In this document: one piece after another, positions 5,529 through 11,723 of the stretch
How the letters are laid out: each line of letters opens with the position of its first letter
How positions within the stretch are numbered: the first letter of the stretch is position 1
From: Caldisericota bacterium
GTDB lineage: Bacteria; Bipolaricaulota; Bipolaricaulia; Bipolaricaulales; Bipolaricaulaceae
DNA length: 12,333 bases
NCBI GenBank assembly: GCA_013151115.1
Contig: JAADIW010000158.1
Coordinates: 1 to 12,333 of the forward strand
Reading direction: 5' to 3'
The notes under the pieces: model-generated
What the model was told of the DNA's origin: nothing
What the model saw: the letters and a program-made list of their open reading frames with translations, nothing else
Database searches by the model: none
Translations under genes and position numbers: made by a program

Positions 5529-7761
5529 CGGCCGCGGGGTTCTCGCACTTCGGGTTGGAGCACGCGAGGCCCTTCCTGGGGTCCTCGTAAAGGACCCCTT
5601 TGCCGCATCCCCCACAGGGGCCGATCGGCCTCCCCGGCAGGGTGAACCGACACTCCGGGTAGTTGGAGCAGGCGTAGAAGGTGCGCCCGTTCTTGCGGGA
5701 GAAGCGTTCCACCAGCTCCCCCACCCCGCAGGCGGGGCATTCGACCCCCGTGGGGATGGGCATGGTATGCCCACAGGCGGGGCACGCGAGGTACCGGCCG
5801 TAGCGGCCGTGCTTCACCTCCATTGCCGCCCCGCACTTGGGGCAGGCGACCTCCGGCCCCTCGGAGGCCTCGGCCAGTCCCTCCGCGAGCTCGATCCGCT
5901 CCCGCCGGTAGCGGTAGCGGAACCTGGGGGGGAGGGGGCGCGTCGTCTTGCACTCGGGATAGCGGCTACACCCGAGGTACAGCGAGCCCTTCCAGACCCG
6001 CACCTCCATGGGGGCGCCGCACTCGGGGCAGGGGACGTCGGTGAGGGCGACGAAGGCCCGCTCGCCCCGGTCCATCCGTTCCCTCACCGCGCGGAGCCTC
6101 TCCGAGAGCGAGGCGTAGAACCGCTCGAGCACCTCCCGGCCCTCCAGTTCCCCCTCCTGGATGCGGTCCAGGGACGCTTCCATCTCCGCGGTGAAGCTCT
6201 CCTGGACCGTCTCGGGGAAGTACTCGCGGAGGAAATCCGCCACGATGAACCCCAGTAGGGTGGGGCGCAGGGCCCCCTTCTCCTTCACCACGTACCCCCG
6301 TTCCTGGATCACGGAAACGATTTGGGCGTAGGTGCTCGGACGTCCGACCCCCTCCTGTTCGAGCTTCTTCACCAGGGAGCCCTCGGTATAGCGCTTCGGG
6401 GGCTCGGTGTGCTTCTCGTGGGCCACCACCGCGGCCACGGGGATCGCCGTCCCCTCCACGAGGCCCCCGGGGAGGGGGTTCCCCTCGTCCTCCAACTTCC
6501 CCACCCGCAACACCTCGGCGAACCCCTTGAACACCGGGAACGAGGTGGAGGCCACGAATTCGTGGTCGCCCGCCTTCAGGATCACCCGGTACCGCTTCCA
6601 GATCCCGTCCGCCATCTGGGTGGCGAGGAACCTCCGCCAGATGAGCTCGTAGAGCTTCCGCTGGTCCGGGGTGAGGTACTTCCCGACCTCATCCGGGGTC
6701 CGGGACACGTCGGTGGGCCGGATGGCCTCGTGGGCGTCCTGGGAACGCCTCTTGTTCTTGAAGATCCGGGGCCTCGGGGCCAGGTACTCCTTTCCGAACC
6801 TTTCCCCTATGAATCCCCGGGCTTGGGCGATGGCCGTCTCCGATACCCGCACCGAGTCGGTGCGCATGTAGGTGATTAGGCCCACCGATTTACCCCCGAT
6901 CTCCACCCCCTCGTAGAGTTCCTGCGCGACGCGCATGGTACGGGAGGGGGAGAACCCGAGCTCGCTGGACGCGGCCTGTTGCAGCGTGGAGGTGATGAAG
7001 GGGGCCGGAGGCTTCCTCCGGATCTCCTTCTCCTCGACGGCGGCCACCCGGAACTCGGCCCGCGCGAGCTCCGCCTTTATCCGTTCCACCTCCGTGGGGT
7101 CCTTCACCTTCCCCTTCAGTTTGGCGGTGAAGGCGGGCTCGGTGGCGAATTCGACCTCGATCTCCCAGAAGGGCTCGGGGACGAACTCCTGGATCTCGAG
7201 CTCCCGGTCGCAGATGAACCGCAGCGCCACCGATTGGACCCGGCCCGCCGAGAGCCCCTCGTACTTGCTCCCCGCGAGCACGCGGGAGAGGAGGGGGCTG
7301 ATCTCGTACCCCACCAGCCGGTCCAGGATCCGGCGCGTCCGCTGGGCCTCCACCTTGCGGAGGTCGATCTCCCCCGGGGACTCCAGGGCCGCCTTCACCG
7401 CTTGCGGGGTGATCTCATGGAGCAGGATCCGCGCGAACCTCTCCCGGTTCCCGTCCGCCAGGAGCTCCATCAGATCGAAGGCGATGGCCTCGCCCTCCCG
7501 ATCCGGATCGGTGGCGAGGTACACGCGGGCTGCGTCGGCGACGGCCTTTTTCAGTTCCCGGATGAGCTTCCGGTTCTTGACCACCCATTTGGGCACGAAG
7601 CCCCGCGCGACGTCGACCCCGAGTTCCCTCTCGGGGAGATCGCGTACGTGGCCCTTCGAGGAGAGCACGAGATACCCTCGGCCCAGATACTGGCCGATGG
7701 TGCGCGCCTTGGTCGGCGACTCGACGATGACGACCCGTTTCATCTCGGTGGCCCTGGACAT
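5506..7761 (-). CDS. topA: DNA topoisomerase I (type IA)
   Basis: 751 residues from ATG 7761. It relaxes negatively supercoiled DNA through a 5'-phosphotyrosine intermediate. The Toprim domain shows E14 in VIVESPTKA and D85-x-D87-x-E89 in ATDPDREGEAIA. The active-site tyrosine is Y298 in GLITYMRTDS. Other conserved stretches are SAGRVQSVALR (171-181), DAHEAIRPTD (342-351) and EGVGRPSTYAQI (470-481). The C-terminus holds four Cys4 zinc ribbons: C578/C581/C598/C604, C640/C643/C660/C663, C675/C678/C698/C704 and C716/C719/C734/C739. The start is placed at ATG 7761 because it overlaps the maf stop as TAATG; M7, at 7743, gives the more usual N-terminus MKRVVIVESPTKA and is an alternative. It is co-transcribed with maf. 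Confidence 0.96.
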   Translation of the reverse strand: MSRATEMKRVVIVESPTKARTIGQYLGRGYLVLSSKGHVRDLPERELGVDVARGFVPKWVVKNRKLIRELKKAVADAARVYLATDPDREGEAIAFDLMELLADGNRERFARILLHEITPQAVKAALESPGEIDLRKVEAQRTRRILDRLVGYEISPLLSRVLAGSKYEGLSAGRVQSVALRFICDRELEIQEFVPEPFWEIEVEFATEPAFTAKLKGKVKDPTEVERIKAELARAEFRVAAVEEKEIRRKPPAPFITSTLQQAASSELGFSPSRTMRVAQELYEGVEIGGKSVGLITYMRTDSVRVSETAIAQARGFIGERFGKEYLAPRPRIFKNKRRSQDAHEAIRPTDVSRTPDEVGKYLTPDQRKLYELIWRRFLATQMADGIWKRYRVILKAGDHEFVASTSFPVFKGFAEVLRVGKLEDEGNPLPGGLVEGTAIPVAAVVAHEKHTEPPKRYTEGSLVKKLEQEGVGRPSTYAQIVSVIQERGYVVKEKGALRPTLLGFIVADFLREYFPETVQESFTAEMEASLDRIQEGELEGREVLERFYASLSERLRAVRERMDRGERAFVALTDVPCPECGAPMEVRVWKGSLYLGCSRYPECKTTRPLPPRFRYRYRRERIELAEGLAEASEGPEVACPKCGAAMEVKHGRYGRYLACPACGHTMPIPTGVECPACGVGELVERFSRKNGRTFYACSNYPECRFTLPGRPIGPCGGCGKGVLYEDPRKGLACSNPKCENPAAVTPQPAS

Positions 7762-8378
7762 TAACGCCTGCCCCCCTCCGTTACAACCGGGGCGGGCCGC
7801 CAACCGAGCTCCCGCAGCAGGCGGTACAGGGCGCCGAGGGGGAGGCCCATCACGTTGGTGAAATCGCCCCGCAGCTCGGCCACGAACGCCGCGGCCGCCC
7901 CTTGGATCGCGTAGGCCCCCGCCTTGTCCAGCACGTCCTCACGGGAGAGGTACCAATCTATCTCGGCGGGGGACAGGGCCCGGAAGCGGACCCGGGTGAG
8001 GACGAGCTCCCGGACCTCCCGGTCGCCACGCAGGGCGACGAGGCCGGTATAGACGTGATGCCAATCGCCCGAGAGCCGGGACAGCATCCAGCGGGCCTCC
8101 CCGGGATCCCGGGGCTTGCCGAAGCAGCGGCCACGGTGGAAGACCGCCGTGTCCGCCCCGATCACGATCTCCTCGGGGGATTCCCGTGCCGCCCGGGCCT
8201 TGCGCCTCGCGGCCTCCAAGAGATCGGCGGGCCGGCGGATCGGGCCCTCCTCCACCCCCGGCGGACGCACCGCGAACTCGGGGACGATCAGGCGCAGGAG
8301 CCCCACCCTCCGGGGGGAGGAGGAGGCGAGCACGATCTTTTGTCCATTTCCAAGGGTTGCGCGATAATTCGGGGCCAT
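7761..8378 (-). CDS. maf: Maf nucleoside triphosphate pyrophosphatase (YhdE-like, dTTP/UTP type)
   Basis: 205 residues from ATG 8378. The Maf/HAM1-like fold hydrolyses non-canonical or excess nucleotides to monophosphates. Signature motifs: IVLASSSPRR (15-24), the catalytic Asp of IGADTAV (D76), HHVYTGLVAL and DKAGAYAIQG (151-160). The DKAGAY-x-IQG form is that of the dTTP/UTP-type (YhdE) subgroup rather than the YceF m7GTP type, so dTTP/UTPase is inferred. Residues 1-14 precede the usual N-terminus (KIVLASSSPRR), but no other ATG is available in frame downstream. Two upstream ATGs (8384, 8387) fall within or just beside the predicted promoter -10 box and would not be transcribed. No ribosome binding site is visible, so the message is probably leaderless. 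Coupled to topA by TAATG. Confidence 0.92.
   Translation of the reverse strand: MAPNYRATLGNGQKIVLASSSPRRVGLLRLIVPEFAVRPPGVEEGPIRRPADLLEAARRKARAARESPEEIVIGADTAVFHRGRCFGKPRDPGEARWMLSRLSGDWHHVYTGLVALRGDREVRELVLTRVRFRALSPAEIDWYLSREDVLDKAGAYAIQGAAAAFVAELRGDFTNVMGLPLGALYRLLRELGWRPAPVVTEGGRR
8340..8368 (+). promoter_or_regulatory. Promoter for the HDAC-like gene, predicted leaderless
   Basis: The plus strand reads TTGTCC (8340-8345), a 17-base spacer, then GATAAT (8363-8368). The predicted transcription start is about 8375, 2 bases before ATG 8377. No Shine-Dalgarno sequence precedes the ATG. The promoter lies within the 5' coding region of maf on the other strand. Confidence 0.55.
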
Positions 8379-9246
8379 GGACATCATTTATAGCGCGAGG
8401 TGCCTCGAATACCAACAGGTCTGGCACCCCGAGTCCCCGGCCCGAGTGCGCATCGCCTCGCAGTACCTGGAGAACGCGGGTTTCCCCTTCCTGGAGCCGG
8501 AACCCGCGCGCGATGAGGAACTCCTCGCCGTCCACACCGAGGCCCACATAAAGAGGGTGGAGGAAGGGGATTTCCACGATCCTGATTGCCCCAGGTATCC
8601 CAACATCGGCTTCTACGCCCGGCTCGCGGTGGGCGGGGCGATCCTGGCACAGCGGCGCCGGGGCTTCTCCCTCATGCGCCCCCCGGGCCACCACGCCGGC
8701 CCCCATTTCCTGGGGGGCTTCTGCTACTTCAACAACCTCGCGGTGGCGGTGAAGATCTCGGGCCTTCGCACCCTCATCGTCGACATCGACGGGCACCACG
8801 GCAACGGAACCCAGGCGGTCTTCCTCGGCGACGAACGGGTCGTCTACGTCTCGCTCCACCAACGCTGGAACTATCCCGGGACCGGCTTGGAGTCGCGCGA
8901 CAACTGCCTCAATTACCCCCTGCCCGCCCGCTGCGGGGCCGATACCTACCTCGCCACGTTGGAGCGGGCCCTGGATGAAGCGGGGAAGAGGGGGCCGTTC
9001 GAACAGCTCGCGATATCGGCGGGGTTCGACACCTACAAGGACGACCCTCTAGCCTCCATGGGCCTGGAGGTGGAGGACTACCGGAGGATCGGCCGCCTCC
9101 TCGGTGCCCTGCGCCTCCCGACCTTCGCGGTATTGGAGGGAGGTTACGTACCCGAGATCATCGGCCCCGCGGTGGAGGCGCTCGTCGCGGGCCTGGAGGA
9201 TGGGGGCGCCCTTACGGGCCCCGGTCCCCGCTCACCAGCGGGATGA
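8377..9246 (+). CDS. Histone deacetylase-like (AcuC/HDAC superfamily) deacetylase
   Basis: 289 residues, a small arginase/deacetylase-fold zinc enzyme. The N-terminus MDIIYSARCLEYQQVWHPESPARV matches the usual opening of bacterial class II-like members, which supports this start. Catalytic features: general base pair H105/H106 in MRPPGHHAGPH; zinc ligands D138 and H140 in IVDIDGHHGNGT; third zinc ligand D218 in ISAGFDTYKDDPL; and the catalytic tyrosine Y257 in VLEGGY. The substrate may be an acetylated lysine, an acetylpolyamine or another amide; sequence alone does not decide. The gene begins in the same CCATGG as divergent maf, and its last 35 bases overlap the 3' end of a minus-strand secreted-protein gene. 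Confidence 0.92.
   Translation: MDIIYSARCLEYQQVWHPESPARVRIASQYLENAGFPFLEPEPARDEELLAVHTEAHIKRVEEGDFHDPDCPRYPNIGFYARLAVGGAILAQRRRGFSLMRPPGHHAGPHFLGGFCYFNNLAVAVKISGLRTLIVDIDGHHGNGTQAVFLGDERVVYVSLHQRWNYPGTGLESRDNCLNYPLPARCGADTYLATLERALDEAGKRGPFEQLAISAGFDTYKDDPLASMGLEVEDYRRIGRLLGALRLPTFAVLEGGYVPEIIGPAVEALVAGLEDGGALTGPGPRSPAG
8387..8415 (-). promoter_or_regulatory. Promoter for maf-topA, predicted leaderless
   Basis: The minus strand reads TTGGTA (8410-8415), a 17-base spacer, then TATAAA (8387-8392). The expected first transcribed base is about 8380, only 2 bases before the maf ATG at 8378. The whole promoter lies inside the 5' coding region of the divergent deacetylase gene. Confidence 0.55.
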
Positions 9247-9772
9247 CCGCCGTGCCGAGGTCCCCGTAGTGGACGACGAGGGGCTCTGTGGGGGTGAACC
9301 CCTCCCCGAGGAGGACGATCGCCGCCACGGGCTTCCCGAAATAGACCTCCCCCGCGAGGAAATCTCCGTCCACGTCGGTGAAATCCTCGGCCTCCGGCCG
9401 GAACTCCCACTCACCTTGGGAAAACCAGAGGGCCAAGGGGTCGAAGCGGACCACCTGGACCAGGGGGATTTGGCTATAAGCCCAGATCAGGACGGCATCC
9501 TTGTCCACGAACTCGGCGAGGACGTCGCGCCAGCGGGTGCGGGATTCCAGCGCCCGCTCGTCGATGTATACGAACACGAACAGCACGCGCTGTGGTGCCC
9601 CGATCCCCGCCCCGGGGATCTCCACCGGGAGCACCGCCACCACCTCCCGGGGGAGGCCCGTGTCCCGCAACCTCTCATACCACTGTTCCTCCGTACGGCC
9701 CCCGGGGACACCCTGCCCCCAGGCAACCCCCAGGAGGAACAGCGCGGCCAGCGCCGGGAGGAGGCGCCTCAC
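9212..9772 (-). CDS. Secreted protein of unknown function
   Basis: 186 residues from GTG 9772. I do not recognise a family. The first 20 residues form a clean Sec signal peptide: MRRLLPALAALFLLGVAWG, with cleavage expected near AWG/QG. There is no lipobox Cys and indeed no Cys in the mature part. The mature protein is about 165 residues, acidic and aromatic, with alternating hydrophobic stretches suggesting beta-strands (QRVLFVFVYIDERA at 61-74, KDAVLIWAYSQIPLVQVVRF at 91-110, PVAAIVLLGEGF at 148-159, PLVVHYGDLGTAVIPLV). The frame is open further upstream, but the GTG is preferred because the signal peptide begins exactly there and it lies one base after the stop of a mini-protein gene. The start is less sure than the gene. 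The tail overlaps the deacetylase gene by 35 bases. Confidence 0.7.
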   Translation of the reverse strand: MRRLLPALAALFLLGVAWGQGVPGGRTEEQWYERLRDTGLPREVVAVLPVEIPGAGIGAPQRVLFVFVYIDERALESRTRWRDVLAEFVDKDAVLIWAYSQIPLVQVVRFDPLALWFSQGEWEFRPEAEDFTDVDGDFLAGEVYFGKPVAAIVLLGEGFTPTEPLVVHYGDLGTAVIPLVSGDRGP

Positions 9773-9773
9773 C

Positions 9774-9860
9774 CTACGGGCAGCACCACCAACCAACGAA
9801 CGCGCCGAGCCAGACCAACCACCACACCAACAGGAGAAGCCACCACGCGCCACAACACAT
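9774..9860 (-). CDS. Trp/Cys-rich 28-residue membrane mini-protein (hypothetical)
   Basis: A very short reading frame of 28 codons. It begins MCCGAWWLLLLVWW and ends GWWCCP: seven Trp and four Cys, with a Cys pair at each end, Trp pairs at both edges of a hydrophobic core and no charged residue at all, so it should span or sit in the membrane. Support for translation: AAGGGGGTGA (9868-9877) lies 7 bases before the ATG, a promoter with a 17-base spacer lies just upstream, and the TAG stop is one base before the GTG of the secreted-protein gene, as expected for coupling. G or C fills 23 of 28 third positions, like the neighbours. Against: the stretch is a degenerate TGGT-rich tract, which can give Trp-rich frames by chance, and it is too short for homology to be judged by eye. 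Confidence 0.5.
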   Translation of the reverse strand: MCCGAWWLLLLVWWLVWLGAFVGWWCCP

Positions 9861-9867
9861 AGCCCGT

Positions 9868-9877
9868 TCACCCCCTT
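9868..9877 (-). promoter_or_regulatory. Ribosome binding site of the mini-protein gene
   Basis: The minus strand reads AAGGGGGTGA, close to the ideal AGGAGGTGA, 7 bases before ATG 9860. It is the main argument that translation begins at the mini-protein rather than at the longer in-frame extensions of the secreted-protein frame. Confidence 0.55.
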
Positions 9878-9886
9878 GCGGTTGCT

Positions 9887-9905
9887 CGCCGCTACTATAG
9901 CGGCG
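9887..9905. repeat. Inverted repeat over the -10 box, possible operator
   Basis: CGCCGCTA, centre CTA, TAGCGGCG: perfect 8-base arms with a 3-base centre. It covers the -10 box and the predicted transcription start of the mini-protein promoter, the position expected for a repressor operator. In RNA it would be cut by the start site, so a DNA role is likelier than an RNA hairpin. Confidence 0.45.
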
Positions 9906-9922
9906 GGGGGCCCGCTTGCCAA
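9894..9922 (-). promoter_or_regulatory. Promoter for the mini-protein/secreted-protein pair
   Basis: The minus strand reads TTGGCA (9917-9922), a 17-base spacer, then TATAGT (9894-9899): five of six matches in each box. Transcription would begin near 9887, giving a leader of about 27 bases. It is divergent from the importer promoter at 9938-9966. Confidence 0.65.
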
Positions 9923-9937
9923 GTGGTGACCGTCACA

Positions 9938-9966
9938 TTGCGCTCCCGAAAACGTAGATCTATAAT
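9938..9966 (+). promoter_or_regulatory. Promoter for the importer operon, predicted leaderless
   Basis: A perfect TATAAT (9961-9966) preceded at 17 bases by TTGCGC (9938-9943, three of six matches). The predicted start of transcription is about 9973, 3 bases before ATG 9976. No Shine-Dalgarno sequence is seen before that ATG, so the first gene is probably read from a leaderless mRNA. Confidence 0.55.
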
Positions 9967-9975
9967 GAGCGTGCC

Positions 9976-10989
9976 ATGCGAAAGTCACATTGGATTCTGC
10001 TTTTTTATGCCCTCATCGCTGTGAGTGTGAATGCGGAAACGGTGCGGGTATCCCTGACCCCTATCCTCGGTTCGGCCCCGGTGTTGTACGCGGTGGAATG
10101 GGGTACCTTCGCCGCGGAGGGGCTCCAGGTGGAGCTGATCCCCCTGGCTTCCCAACGGGACAGGATCTTCGCGTTCCAGGCGGGGCAGGTGGACGCGATG
10201 ATCACCGACGTGGCCTCGGTGATCCTGCTCGCGGCCCGGGGGGATCCCGTGGTGGTCGCCACCGCCTACGTCCCCGAGGACCCCCGGAACCAGTTCTCCG
10301 TCCTGGTGCAGGCCAAGTACTCGGGCGTGGACACGATGGACGACCTCGTGGCGCTGCTCGGGAGCCGGAATTTCTTCCGGATCGCGCTGCCGCTCCAATC
10401 CGACATCGAGTTCGCCACCGATACGGCCCTCAGGGCCCGGGGGTTCGAGCCCGATCCCCGGATCTATTTCGGCCAGGACAACCTCTTCATCATGGCGTCG
10501 ATGGTGGTCTACGGGATGGTGGCCGCCGCGGTTCTGCCGGAACCGTACGCCAGCTTCTCCCGGAAGTTCGCGGAGGCCGAGGGCTTCGGCCTCACCGCCC
10601 TCGAGGACTTCGCGGGCGTCCCGCCGCTCCCCCACTTGATCGTCTTCCAGCGGGACCTCGTGGAGGGGGAGCCGGGGGTGGTACGGGCGTTCCTACGGGC
10701 GTTCGCCGCCGCCGCGGACAGGATGAACCGGGAGAGCAAGGAGGGCCTCCTCACCCTGGGGGCCCCCGAGGTCCTGCGGCTCTTCTATCAGGGCATGGAC
10801 CCGGAGCAGGTGCTGTCGCACCCCAGCGTCCAAGCGGCCATCGCCGCCGTCGCGGTCCCCCGCTTCCCGGCCCCGGGCCCCCTCGACCGTGGGATCTACG
10901 AGCAGGTGCTCCGGTGGGCCCTGGCCAAGGGGTACGTGCGGCTGGAACACCCGTACGAGGAGGTAGTGACCGGCGAGTTCGTGGAATGA
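9976..10989 (+). CDS. ABC importer periplasmic substrate-binding protein (NMT1/SsuA-like)
   Basis: 337 residues. The signal peptide is residues 1-20, cleaved after the VNA of SVNA/ETVRVS; there is no lipobox Cys, so the protein should be soluble in a periplasm. The mature part opens as in nitrate/sulfonate/taurine/thiamine-precursor binding proteins: VRVSLTPILGSAPVLYAVEWG (residues 23-43, in two strands and a helix), FAAEGLQVELIPL, FQAGQVDAMITDVASVILLA (the G-x-D-A/V-x-x-x-D hinge) and later AAAVLPEPYAS. The ligand cannot be assigned; no TPP riboswitch or sulfur or nitrogen genes are nearby. Its stop overlaps the ATPase start as ATGA, so the operon is binding protein, ATPase, permease. Confidence 0.9.
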   Translation: MRKSHWILLFYALIAVSVNAETVRVSLTPILGSAPVLYAVEWGTFAAEGLQVELIPLASQRDRIFAFQAGQVDAMITDVASVILLAARGDPVVVATAYVPEDPRNQFSVLVQAKYSGVDTMDDLVALLGSRNFFRIALPLQSDIEFATDTALRARGFEPDPRIYFGQDNLFIMASMVVYGMVAAAVLPEPYASFSRKFAEAEGFGLTALEDFAGVPPLPHLIVFQRDLVEGEPGVVRAFLRAFAAAADRMNRESKEGLLTLGAPEVLRLFYQGMDPEQVLSHPSVQAAIAAVAVPRFPAPGPLDRGIYEQVLRWALAKGYVRLEHPYEEVVTGEFVE

Positions 10990-11723
10990 TCTCGGTGGAG
11001 GGGCTCCGGATCGAGTACGGGCGCGGGAGGCGCCGGACCCTCGCCGTCGAACGGGTCGATTTCCGGGTGGCCGACGGCGAGTTCGTCTCCCTCATCGGTC
11101 CCTCGGGCTGCGGGAAGACCTCGATCCTGCTGGCCATCGACGGGATCATCAGGCCCACCGCCGGGAGGATCACGGTCCAGGGGGAGGAGGTGCGCGGGGT
11201 GAGGCGCGACGTGGCGTTCATCACCCAGGACGCGGGGCTCCTCCCCTGGAAGACGGTACGGGGGAACGCCGAGCTCGCCCTACGTCTGCAGCGCCGCCCC
11301 CGCGAGGGGGTGCGGGAGATCCTCCGGACGCTGGGCCTGGGGGGATTCGAGAACCGTTACCCCGCCGAGCTCTCGGAGGGGATGCGGCGACGGGTGGGGA
11401 TCGCCCGGGCCCTGGCCCTCCGCCCGGAGGTGTTCCTCATGGACGAACCCATGGCGAACCTGGATACCCTGACCCGGGAGCGCATCCAGGAGATCATCTT
11501 GAGCCTCTGGCACATGTACCGCTTCGCGGGAGTGCTGGTCACCCACGACATCGAGGAGGCGGCCTTCCTGGGCCAGCGCATCATAATCCTCTCGCCGCGG
11601 CCCGCGCGGGTGGTGGAGGTGATCGAGAACCCGGACATGGGCGGGGTGGAGTACCGCCGGTCGCCGGAGTTCTATCGGGTGGTGACGCGGGCCCGGGAGA
11701 TCCTGAAGTCCCTGGAGACGTGA
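10986..11723 (+). CDS. ABC importer ATP-binding protein (SsuB/TauB/NrtD-like)
   Basis: 245 residues. Walker A GPSGCGKT (38-45), Q-loop Q81 followed by DAGLLPWKTVRGN (82-94), signature LSEGM (129-133), Walker B VFLMDEP (149-155), D-loop ANLD (157-160) and switch histidine H187 in VTHDIEEA. The LLPW-x-TV-x-N stretch after the Q-loop and the VTHDIEEA switch are marks of the nitrate/sulfonate/taurine subgroup. The signature has Glu where this subgroup normally has Gly (LSGGM); the change should be tolerated, as position three of the motif remains Gly. Start ATG 10986 overlaps the preceding stop as ATGA, and its own stop overlaps the next ATG as TGATG. The frame is also open far upstream through the binding-protein gene, but that part is a shadow. 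Confidence 0.95.
   Translation: MISVEGLRIEYGRGRRRTLAVERVDFRVADGEFVSLIGPSGCGKTSILLAIDGIIRPTAGRITVQGEEVRGVRRDVAFITQDAGLLPWKTVRGNAELALRLQRRPREGVREILRTLGLGGFENRYPAELSEGMRRRVGIARALALRPEVFLMDEPMANLDTLTRERIQEIILSLWHMYRFAGVLVTHDIEEAAFLGQRIIILSPRPARVVEVIENPDMGGVEYRRSPEFYRVVTRAREILKSLET

Noticed and set aside
4551..5774. Long minus-strand open frame (407 codons) antisense to the sigma factor gene
   Set aside because: Its sequence is a low-complexity Leu/Gly/Glu-rich mirror of the sigma codons, with no recognisable domain or start signal; the plus-strand gene has unmistakable sigma regions.
9781..9860. ACC/CCA-rich plus-strand tract as a possible direct-repeat or satellite array
   Set aside because: The units are irregular and do not align as repeats; the tract is better explained as the complement of TGG/TTG codons in the mini-protein frame.
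9990..11723. 577-codon plus-strand frame running through the binding-protein gene into the importer ATPase
   Set aside because: The first two thirds are Gly/Arg/Pro-rich shadow sequence; only the part from ATG 10986 encodes ATPase motifs, and that ATG overlaps the preceding stop as ATGA.
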